Origin: Aurelia coerulea
Lineage: Eukaryota > Cnidaria > Scyphozoa > Semaeostomeae > Ulmaridae
Length of the DNA: 64,000 bases
Assembly (NCBI GenBank): GCA_039566865.1
Contig: CM076955.1
Coordinates: 19,823,501 to 19,887,500 of the forward strand
Reading direction: 5' to 3'
Position 1 is the first letter of the stretch; the number at the start of each line of letters is the position of its first letter. Position numbers and translations under genes: made by a program. Positions 14,301-26,541 of this stretch are shown here, in pieces. The notes beneath the pieces are model-generated. The model saw nothing but the letters and a program-made list of their open reading frames with translations, ran no database searches and was not told where the DNA came from.

Positions 14301-17300
14301 TGAGAGATATCGTCTGCACATTTATTGCCATGGGATTGAAAATCTTTAGTATCTGTTTGTCTTATTACTCTTGAGAGAGGTGAAACGCCTGTGTATCGTT
14401 CTGTGCGAGGAGAGTCCTAACGATTTGATCAAGTGTTTTTGGCCCTTTTCAGTCATTTGAAAACATGAAATTTTTGTAAAGTTGAATTTACCTATATATG
14501 CAGTGCTCGTGAGAAGGCGAGAAAAATAAAAAAAATACTTTGATCTTGTGGCTTTTAACTAGGATTTGAATCATTCAAATCCATGAAGTACTTTTGGTGC
14601 TGCGAATTTTCGAAAGTGGGAACTTTTTTCTGGCCCACCCGGTACATACAGGTATACACAGGGTGTCCCAAAAAATTGTGCCCCCTTTGCCTGAAGATTG
14701 CAACAAAACGCAAAAGATTCTCGCCAAACTTTTGTATGATGTTGCTCTTCGGATGTTTAAATAAAGTTTGCTGCCATCCCCGTAAAAATCCATTGAAAAA
14801 TGATGGGGCTATGACCTTCACAAGACCAAATTTGCCTGATGACTGAAACCAGCGGTCGGCCATTTTGTATTGATATTTTGAAGTGATAACTAGCTTCATG
14901 TGAAGTAAGAAATAGTTTCTATCAGGCAAGACATAGTGAAAAACTCACTGGTGATTATCAGGATTTTCACGAGAGCCAAAGACAAAATGGCCGACCGCTG
15001 GTTTCAGTCATCAGGCAAATTTGGTCTCCTGAAGGTCATGGCTCTATCATTTTTCAACAGATTTTTACAAGGAAAGGCAGCAAACTTTAATTGAACATTT
15101 GAAGAGCAACATCATGCAAAATTTTGGCGAGAATCTTTTGCCGTTTTGTTGCCATCTTCAGGCAAACGGATACAACGTTTTTGGGACACCCTGTAGAAAG
15201 ATTGTGTTCTGGAGCGGTGTAAACGCTCTTAAACCGTAACAGCTTTGTAACGGATCAAAACTGTTCTGATACAGTGTAAACATCTCTATTCAGCTGTGTG
15301 AACACTGGAGATGCTTTGACTGTTCCAATAGATTAATCGCGCTAGAAGATGGCGGCGAGGAATTTTTTTACCAAGATGCATTGCGTTCTAGATTACGAAT
15401 CCTTAGACGATTCTATAGGAATTCGATTAAAGAACGCAATGCATCTTGGTAAAAAGTTCCTTGCCGCCATTTTTAGCGCAATCGTCTATTATGGAACTAT
15501 CAGATATAGTTGTACAAAAATGGGGAACATCTTGAAACTTGAAACGAACAGCTGTGAATATTGAAATTCAACAAAACCATTATCTGCATCTGCCTTCAAC
15601 TCTTCTCTCGGTTCATTCTTCTCCCAATGCATCAGCCTCTAAAATCCTAGTCAAACACCATAAAAAATGATAATATATTTACCTCCCAAAAATAAACAAC
15701 ACATTGAAATTCATCTTCCTGTTCCTCGACATCTCCGCCATCTCCTTCCTCTTCACCTTCCTTTAACTCAACAGGAACCCAGTACCGACACAGGAATACA
15801 TAACAATCATGAGAGTAGAAGTGACCTAAAATAATGAAATTAGACAAACACTGCCTTCATCATAGACTTTGCTACTTAGCTAGCTTTCTGTACTTTAAAA
15901 GTATGATTCAGAATCATCCAAACCGCAAACTAGACCAGCCGCACCAATATTGAGGCACTCAAACACAGTGGAGTGGCCACAGCCCCCTACAGACGCGTCA
16001 TTTTAATACCTCTCAATTAATTTTCCCTGGATACGCCACTGCCCAAATAGAGTGAAGTGTTCGATCAATGATCTTTCCTGTAGAGATTCTAACGCTGCCT
16101 CATGGCAAAGGTAATTTTTTAGCTGACAGTCAGAAGTTACTGGCAAACAGCTTCAGCATACAAGAGTAAAAGAATTGCACACAAATCGTGGAAAATAATT
16201 AAATCAACTCTTGATTGCCTCTTGTAATTGGTAGGGTCAACTCTTGATTGCCTCTTGTGGGGGTTCAGCTTAATGAAACAAAACGTCCATAACTAATTAG
16301 CAATGCAGTCCTAAAATAATTTCAAACAAATAACTCTGCCACAAACCTATTTCATCTTCTGGTAAACGAACGAACTTTCTTCCTTCCAACACAAAACATT
16401 CCATTCCATCTAGATCTTCATTCCATTCTTCAAGTAACGTATCCTACGGTAGAATATTAAACTGTTATATACACAGTCTGTGAATGGCTTCGTACCTTTT
16501 TAGAGATGGTTCAATCTTTCAATTTGTCTCCAACTTACAAGTAACGAGGCGTTCAATCCTACGCATTTGTGGTAGTGGTGCTGACTGAGCAGTAAGAAGC
16601 CTTCTCTGACAACGCCTCATCTCACATCCAATGCCTTATCGTCTCTCATTATGGCGTTCAATGAAACTTTTTGTCATTTTGTATTTTCGCAGTTGGCAAA
16701 AGCCTCGCAAATTCTATTCTTTTTTTATCACAAATAAAAATACAACTAACTACAACGAAATATAAATATTCTGTGGCTGCCATAGCTGGAAAGGACATGA
16801 TGTCATCGAGTTCCAACTACAGCAGCCACTTACATCAATGGACAAATATACATCAATTTTAAGAAAAGAACAAGAACAACACGGGCGTCTTAGAAAGAAG
16901 AACTCCCTCCACTTTACAGCAGTTGCTTGACTCTCAAACGAGCACAGATAGATGAAACACCTAAAAATACCGCGAGGATTATGTAGTATAACATATCTGC
17001 TATTCGTGATACAAATGGGAGTACTTCTTTGCAAGACACCCGCTACAAAAACTACAATTCTATCTAAAAGCTATTCGCAAAAACCTTATCAAAAAGCCAG
17101 AATGCCCCTCTACATGTAAAAAACAGCACTCTTTGCACCTGTTTTGCATTCGATATGATGGTTTACAAAGCGATAGATGACCTTGTCCCAGATAACCTGT
17201 CAGAAATTCTTACAAAGAATTCGACATGCAGTGTGAAAAATTTCAGAAACACCGCAACTGATCTCTAGGTTCTACTAATAAAAACATGTAATGGTCAGCG

Positions 17301-20300
17301 AGCATTCTCATATCGTGGCGCTGGAGTTTGGAACCTCTTGGATACGAAAGTCAAGGAGGCATCCTCTTTCAACGCATTTAAAGACGCTTTGAAATAATTT
17401 ATTTTGTAACTTTTTTATCAATTATCTATTATTGTAATTATAATAGGGTTTTACTTTATATTCAATTTAATTTGTAAGATTCTATGCACAGCCCCCTGAA
17501 AAGCAGTTTTCCTTGACTGACAGGATAACCGTGTTTAAAGAATTCAAAATGAAATGAATGAATGGTTACTACAAGAACTTAAGGCAGTTCCATTCTATAG
17601 AGATAAAGAAATAAAGACAACTCACAGATTCACTGTCAAGCATTGATGGTTGTCTTGCAGTGAATAAAGCAGCTAAATCGACTTTCTGGACTTTCGGAGG
17701 CGGTGCAATGTTGATGAGGTTCTTTCCTTCGTCTTTTACTTCTTCCTGTAAATTTAATGAATAAGGCTGCTCCAGAAACTTAGTAGACTTGTGGCTTGCC
17801 CCAAGTCTATCTCTTCTGTCTGACTGTGTCCCCTTTTCGGTAGTTCCTGGATCCGCCATTCTAACATTCCGGAAGAGAGCTCTCTTGACGGAATGTTGGA
17901 ATGGCGGATCCAAGGGAACGGTCTGAAGACTGAAGAGATAGACTTGGGGCAAGTCTAGAAATTTAGCAGCAGAATAAGTTAACTACGTACCGTAAAAGCT
18001 CTATTAAGCCCCCGGGAGGCTTATTTAATTTTGGACACTTTTTAGTCCTTTTTGCACCACATTTTGCGGTTTAAACATACAATCTCAAGAAGAGTTAAAT
18101 ACATGAATTCGACAAAGTTTGATCTCAAACACATCAAAATTAGCATGCAAACTTATTTAGCTCAATGAATGGAAAATCTTTGGTAACCTCTGGGATTTGA
18201 TATAAGTTGGGGGGGGGTTAATAGAGAGGGGGGCTTAATAGAGCTTTAACTGTAGTCAAATCACGATGAGAGTAGATTAGGCCATTCATCGTAGCTTAGG
18301 CCATTGAAATCACTCATTTGGTCTCCTGTTGCTCGTGTTTCAACATGGACACGTTGTCACATAGAAAGTCAACATTCCAAAAGATTGTTTAAAGATACAT
18401 GAGCAGTAGATTCAAAATGATAGTACAGTAAAAACCCGCATATAAGAACCACCCACTTATAAGAACCTAAGGCCTAAAATGTTCTAATTTCACCCCATTA
18501 CAGAAGAACCTATTCATCCTGAAATTCAAGGAAGGTTCTTATCTTAAAAAAGTTAAATGTAAACTACTGGTTGGTAATATGCGATAAAATGTTTTTAAGA
18601 AATTTAGCCAAATACTTAAGTAGATACAAAGCATATGTAAAAAATTCCTTGTATGAATGGATGTGATACAGATAGGGCTAGGTAGATATGTTTGTTCTTT
18701 TTAATATTGGTAGAAAGTTGTACGAATAAACTATATAAAAGAAGTTCGGATGCAAAAAAGACAAGATATTTAGCACACTGAGGCCTTTCTGACTTGTGTC
18801 TTCATCAGAGTGTGACTTACAAGTCACACTCTGATGAAGACAAAAGTCAGAAAGGCCTCAGTGTGCTAAATATCTTGTCTTTTTTGCATCCGAACTTCTT
18901 TTATACAGTTTGTTCTTTTTAAAAGCGTGTCATGATAGTGAGTATGTGAAAACCTTGTTTTCTTATATTTGGCCTAAATTCCCGAAGATCTGTAATTAAT
19001 TCTTTTGATAAGAACCTATTTAAGAGCCTTGCATCCTGTTTTCAAGAATAGTATCATATGCATAAGAACCTAAACAGGGTGATTTCAATATGTAAGGTTC
19101 TTATATGCGGGTATTTACTGTAATACATACCTTTCTCAAAGCAGATACTCTTTCAGCAGTCCTCGTGAAATCAACTGCCAGAACATCATCCCAGCCGGAG
19201 AACTTCGTCTTGAAAACTTGAGTTTCCACACTACAAATAAAAAAAAACTAGATGCAAAACACATAAATATTGAGCAACATTCCGAATATAGGAAGAGAAT
19301 TTCATTAGTTTTGTTTTAAATTGACGGAGGGATTCTGAATTCCATATTGTTGGTGGTAACATTCCTTGATTCCTTGAATGATGGACTCAATAACTGACCA
19401 GTGACCGGTCATTTTGTGCAAAGACAAAATTGCTTCAACAAGGATTAGCCAAACCGTGCAGATTTGTGTTTCTGCACTAAGACCCCATTTTTCTAGACAG
19501 ACACTAATACCCCGTTTACACGGAGCAAAAATACGGGATCGCAATCCAGATCGCAATCCCGATCCTGATAAAATGTGCCGTGTAAACACTCGATCGCGAT
19601 CGCAATCCCCTAAAATTCGATCCCACTTCAGAGGTGGATCGCGATCCGGATCGCAATCCCGATCCTGAAAAGTGTGCCGTGTAAACGCTTCTTGGGATCG
19701 CGATCCCGTTCAAAATCCTTTAAGCATGCGCAGTAGACTCCACCGCCATTTTGTCTATTGTTGTTGTAGTGTTTCTAGGCTCGGTAACTATGCGCAATAC
19801 GCATGTGCGAATGGATCGCGATCCTGATCCGTTCTCGTTTGATGCCCGTGTAAACGCAACTCGAACGCGATCTCGATCCTTGTGGATCACGATCTGGATC
19901 GCGATCTCCTATTGTTGCTCCGTGTAAACGGGGTATAAGAACGGCATTTTTCTTGAATTCTCGAAAAATAAGAAAAACACTCTAATTCTGAAAAAACATT
20001 CAGAACAGTGTAACGGCAGAATTATAGCAACACAGCCAAAGTTTCTTTGAAGCCATTCAGTTCAAAGTAATAGGTCATTGAATTTTACACCAACTTTTTT
20101 AAAAATTAGGAACATATGCTAGACGCCGTTAACAATGTATTGGTACAACTTTGGATCCATAACAAAAGTGTATCAGATCAGCCTCCTGTTTACACTGTTT
20201 TTGCTAACCCATAACATTTTTGTTCCTTCTGTCCATACCGGGTGTCCCAAAAAAAATGTATACAGATTTGGTTGACTCCAGCGATGTGAATTTAGCTTTA

Positions 20301-23300
20301 ATCAATGACTAATCACTCTCAAATGTTCCTCAATAGTTAACTTGAACATAGATACCTCGTTTTTTTGCATTGGTGCTTTGAGAGCAGAAGTATCAATCTT
20401 GAAAGCTCAACTTTGCGTGCACTTGCAAACCAGAGCTTTGGCCTTTTGGCCGAAGCAAATTACTGAAGCACATCGAAATTAAGAACTAAAATTAATGAAA
20501 AATTAAGAAACTTCAGGATGGGTGACTGGGGGTGACTTCTGGAAAACAAAATAACGAAAGATCTAATATTGTTCAAATTTTATCAAGGCTATCGTCGATT
20601 TTTACGCTGTACCTTTATGAATTTGCTTAGGCCAAAAGGCTAAAGCTCTGGTTTGCAGGGTGACGCAAATTTGAGCTTTCAAGATTGATATTTCTGCTCT
20701 CAAAGTACCAATACCTACAAACGAGGTATCTATGTCCAAGTTAACTATCGAGGAACATTTTAAGAGTGGTTAGACATTGATTGACGCTAAATTCACAGCG
20801 CTGGAGTCAACCAAATCCGTATACATTTTTTTTGGGACACCCGGTAGAATAATGCAACTGCAAGGTAAATGCTCTTGAACCGTAACCACTTTCTAATGGA
20901 TCATGACCGTACCGGTTCAGTGTAAACGAGGTCTAGCTGAACAGAAATCATTACCCTTCAAGGATTCTTGTTACTGTCGCAATTTTAGGTCTTCCTAGCA
21001 TCGTACAAAGTTCTTGAGCCAATTTCAACGCAGCAGCTCTAACAAGTCTTGCAGAACGACGTCCAATCCTAAAAAGAGAAAAAAACTGAAAGTCAGCGAG
21101 ACAGAAGAATATGGCCGAGGAGGGGATGGCCGAGGAGGGGATGGCCGAGGAGGAAACCCACTTTTGGTATGGCCGAGGAGGGAACCTTAACAAAAAACGT
21201 TTCAGGAGTAATCGAATGTGTTTAGACTTCGAAACCAATATTTTCAACGAAAACAACGGTTGAACCAATACATTTTACGGACAACGAGAAGCTTATTGTT
21301 AAATGGAAAGCCCAAGAAAGTTGGAGTGGACTTTTTCAGGTTAATGCTGCGACCTGGACAGAGTTGCTGTCAGAAATCACTTTACAAAATGAGCAAATGA
21401 TGCAAATTTGAAAATCTGCAGGAAAATTTTACACTTACCATATAAAAATCTCCGACCAGCAATCCAAAATATATACATTTTTCGTATCGAGTAAATCTCT
21501 TGAGAGTTTCTTCTTTGGTATTTCAACTGAAATGGAAAAACGTAAACAACGTCATTTCTTGCAGACACAATCCTTCAATAGAGAATTCAAATCAAAATAA
21601 ATGAAGCAAATCAAAGTCAAAATATAGTATTTCCAAAATTCAATTCAACAGGCTTTAAACTAGATTTACTCTACTCGCCCCAATGTTTTCACTCCATTCC
21701 ATTTTTACAGTACGATCATTGCAGCGGAAATAGGTTGTTGCACAGGAGCATAAAATGTCGGTTCGTTCAATTCAATTACAAAACATGTTGTTGTTGCGAT
21801 AACTGGGACTTTGTATTGAGTCTAGCTTTAAACCAGTTATTGGTTTTTTGGAGCTTATTTCAATTCATATCTGTATTTGAAACATATGCTTAATATGAGA
21901 TAAACAATTAGATGATTCAAAATATTTCCACTCTGACCAGAATAGTATTCAGCATAGCACGACAATTCGAGCATAGCTCGTTAGCTGTTTACCAGTGTTC
22001 CTAAAAAATAGGCCCTTCTCTATTTGTTGTTGTTGTTGTTGTTGTTGCTGTTGCCGGGTGGGTCAAAAAATATTTAGACGTTTGAAAACCTGTAGATTTG
22101 ATAGCCTTTATTTGATTCAAATGAAATGATAATATTTGTGTAGCTAATACTGGGTAACCCAAAAAAAACTTCACGGGCTAGATGATAACTACCTGGTGCG
22201 CCAAAATAAACTATGCACGTTTGTCAGGCCATAGTAAATCGTACACTGGACCGATTTTGAAGATTTATGACTTAATCTTTAGCAGAAAACCTGAATTAGA
22301 TTCCAGGACTTTTGCAATTTTTTCTGTCCTCTGTTTTTGGAGCTAGAAGCGAGTTTCTTAACATGTTCGTTTTCGAAAACATCGAAAACGATGCAAAAAC
22401 GTCGATCAAATTTGAAAAGATTCAACATGAATGAACAAAGAGCAAACGTTTCAGGGGGATTTAGGGGTTTAGTGCGAACTCTCGTATAGCAGATTACTCT
22501 CTGAAATCAAAAGCTATCATCTAATGCTTTGTATCACAGTTTAGTTGAAAGGCTTAGCTATCTTTTGAGATGCTGCAAGGTCATTTAATCAATGATTACC
22601 ATCCGAAAAACCAGATTCAAAGAAAATTTCGGATCTCGGATTCCTCATTTTGAGTGAAATAATTGCCATCATTTTCCAGTGAACATTTTGTGAAAACTCA
22701 ATGCAGCGATGAATTTGATGTCGTCTGGGAAAATGTTTTTGTTTGCAAAGTGATTGACTTCTGTTTCTGATTCAAATTTCGTGCTCCAAAGCAAATTTAG
22801 AATTTTGCTTTTTTAACATCTTCCAAAACATGGACTGGAAAAGGAAGGAACTGTCCGAGAAATGAACGAATTGCCCTATTTTTGAAACTGCTTTTTCGGA
22901 CATAAGGCATAACATAAACTAACCAAGCAACATCTCAAAAGATAGCTGAGCCTTTCAGCTTCATGCAGATACCTTGTTTGTGTTCATAACATTTGCTTTC
23001 AGGAAACTACCGGGTGTCCCAAAATTATGTATTATCGCTTGATTGGTTTTATGTCCATAACCGATGAACCGACCTTCAAAAACTGGTAAAACCACAACCA
23101 ACATCTTAAAATACAATTTAGCCTTTAGGAAATCAAATAAAACAAAGTGTTTGAAAATCGGTTCATTGTTATGGACATGTAAGCAATCAAACAATAATAC
23201 ATCATTTTGGGACACCCGGTATATGCGATCTAGCTCATGAATTTTTTAGGTCACCCGGTATATAAACGTAGACAAGAAAATTTGGTTTGTCAACATTGGT

Positions 23301-26300
23301 CGTATTGTTCTCATATTACAAACGATTTCTTAAAAATGCTTCATCTCAAAATCCTTAAAAACAGGCCTAAAATCTTTGATCAAAATTTCTATTGATTTAC
23401 CCAGCAGCTATCACAATTGAAAGCGGCTGCTGTATAACTGTACACACGTCTTTCATTTCAAGTTTGAGTAGCAATGAAATCTTGGTAGAAAATATCGAAA
23501 AAAGAGACGATTAACTTTATACCTTGTGGTAACTCTAGGTATCCCATGCCAAGTCCAACTTTATAAAGAATAGGTCTGGAAGGCTTGAAAAGCCCAAATT
23601 CTTGATGTTCCTAAAAATAATAACAACAACTTGCAATTAATATTTACATACCTTTCTGGGCTTCTCGGGAAGGCCCTAAATAGGTTATAATGCCAATTCA
23701 TTTGGTCTATCACTTAGGCCTAGTTTAAACATCGTCTTTTTGCCGTGTCGAATCGATCGGTATTAAATCTGCCATGTCTAAAAATCTGATTTAAACATCG
23801 CTTTTTTGCCGCGTTGGATTGCAATTAAAATGGGTAAAACTGCCAATTTTCAAAATGCACAAGCGCAGTGGCTGATCACACGTAGAAACGGTGGACAATG
23901 GCGTAGAATTTATTAACTAAACGCGGCAGAAATAGGATTTTTAAATAAAGTCGTTTTTCTGCCGTTTGATACGACAGAGCTGGTGAATTCCTGCCGTTTT
24001 ATCTATTCAAAACGGCAGGTGATTTAAACATCGTTTTTATGTCGAATTTAATTGACACTTAAAATTTTTAGCAGCATCTATTAAATTAGACACGGCAAAA
24101 AAAAACGATATTTAAACTGGGCCTTACTGAAAAAATGTCTCAATATTTGCAATACAACACTATGGATACATACGACAACGGCTCCGTTTGGTTCCCCAAC
24201 TATTTCCCAAAATGGTTGATCATCCTCATGACCCTGCAAAAACAGAAAGAGAAATGTTATTTTTTACGTTCGAATGTAGCACTTTACAAAGCAAGTTTAC
24301 AATGGATGCAAGCTTCCAAATTTTGTACTGTTTAAAATCAAACTTTACGCTTACCTGATGCATTTGGTGAATTTCCGCTTTGTCTTTTCGGTCGATTCGT
24401 ACTATCTTTTCTGCGAGTAACCTTGAAGGAGAACATTTCTTACATGAAAAAAACCTCAAGGATAGGAAGGTATGCACGTGGAGACTTTATCTGAAAATCG
24501 ATTAACATCTCTGTGGGATGTTTTTTGCCATTGAAAGTAAAGATCTTCTGGTAACAAATACCATAAAAGCTCTATTAAGCCCTCGGGGAGGCTTATTTGA
24601 TTTCGGACACTCTAGAAGGGGGTTTAAAAGAGAGGGGGCTTATTAGAGAAGGGGGCTTATTCACAAAATGAAATGACAAGGATATATATGATAGCTTTTT
24701 AGTTCTTTAACGCCATATTTTGCGGATTCAACATACAATTTTACGAGTCAAATGCATGAATTCCACACAGTTTTATCTCAAATCATATCAAAATTAATAT
24801 CCAAACTTGTTTAGTCAAACAAATGTAAAACATTTGGTGGCCTCTGGAATTCGATATAAGTGGGGGGAGGGGGAACTTAATAGAGAGAGGGGATTATTTG
24901 AAATTTTGGCTCAGAGGGGAGGGTCTTATTAAATTTTTTTTTTTGAATGAAGACTCAATATCTTTAAGATACATGGTCTAACTTGGTCTAACTACGAACT
25001 ACAAATTACAGCTACTAACAAAAATATCAATGTATGCTACTAACAGTATATTATGCTACTAACAATATGTGAAAACAATTTTAAGTTATACTTCATTAAT
25101 CAAGTTGAATTTTTCTAGATTTCGTTTTTGGATTTCTGTTTGTATATTGTGTTGAGATATTTTGTAAAAGCTTCTAAAAAGTGACAATTTTCATTAGTTT
25201 GTAGAAATACGAGCTTTTGTTCACTTGTTGGAATTGATTCAACAGTTTGATAAGTCTCTTTTGTGTAATTTAAAAAGGTTTCTCGTGCTGCCTTGAATGC
25301 TTCGCATTCAAGGATAAAATGCGTCTCGTCCTCAATTTTGTTTTTACAAGTTGAGCAGAATCTTTTATCTCTTTCCATTGGAGGTTTATATTGGCGTCCT
25401 TTTTCTATTGCAAAGCAGTGATCGCTAAGTCGCAGTTAGCGACTTAGCAGCTAAATAGGGGGTGTAATAGAGAGGGGGGCTAAATAGAGCTTTTACGGTA
25501 TATATTGCACACAGAGAAGCATATATCATATCCAGCATGAAGTATGGCAAAAGATATCGTAAGTTTTACGTACCTTGCCTTGGTTTTTGTCATCAATGGT
25601 GCCTAAAATGAATAAAGAAAATATCAAATAAAAGCAAGATTAAAGATTAAATAACTTTGATAATGGTGTTGTTTCACAAGGCTCATATCTTGGTCCACTA
25701 CTGTTTATAACATACTCTGGTGCCTGAAAATCAGTGAAGGAAATGCTCAATAAGAGTACGATTAAAGATCAAATAACTGTGCATAAATTAGAGAGAAATA
25801 CGCTTTCAAATACCATGACAAAGTTTCGTTCATTCATCTTGCGATACAGTTCAAAAATTAATATTTACATGCAGGTATATGAAACCGAGTATCAAACCTT
25901 TTTGCCTGACCAAACGTAAACATGTTTACCAGCATCACAAATGAAAGCAAATTTTGGATCGAGGGAATGCCAGTCAAGTGGAACCTGGAAAGAAGAAAAG
26001 AGTGAACCATCAAGAAAGAACAACGAAAATATAATTTGCAAAGTGCTGTGATTAAAATTGATTTAAACAGATAATCAAGAAGGGAGGAGAGCTAGGAGGT
26101 TCTGAAAAAGGAATAGGAGATATCTAGAGTCTGGCAATGGGACATCAGGTTTAAATTATAGTTGCTAGGAGGGGAATAAAACTCAGCTGAAGGCTACTGA
26201 ATTTTTGAAGTGTAACCAAATGTGACATTACCGGTTCAATGTGGAATCCTTGGTTTCCAACGACTCTGTACATTCGTGTAACATGTGGCTGAAAGATAAA

Positions 26301-26486
26301 CGTTATGAGAATGAATGAGATACAGTGATGTGATGGATTTACTTAGTCATTGTTCCGAAGGCAACTAGCATCATTAGCAAAGAGAGCCTTTCCTTAGAAA
26401 TACAGTATCATGTCAGAAATTTTAACCTTGTAAAGTATTTTTAGTGACCAGATGAAGAGCCACTCTGTGGATATACTGGTCATGAT

Positions 26487-26541
<55 letters not shown>

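Larger units (their letters stand above)
13917..15290. mobile_element. PIF/Harbinger-like element split by two TA-type foldbacks
   Basis: The left end GGCCCCGTTTAAACTG follows TAA at 13914-13916. The right part (about 15196-15290) resumes GTGTAAACGCTC-like sequence. Two other elements occupy 14028-14644 and 14655-15195. The right terminus is degraded. Confidence 0.6.

Noticed and set aside
19414..19713. Arginine/serine/aspartate-rich frames (RSRSQSP-like)
   Set aside because: By-product of GATCGCGATC repeats inside a PIF/Harbinger-type MITE.
25574..25602. Alternative reading [10 protein letters not shown] of FLII exon 32
   Set aside because: It breaks phase with exons 31 and 33; the phase-0 reading [10 protein letters not shown] matches the flightless-1 family.
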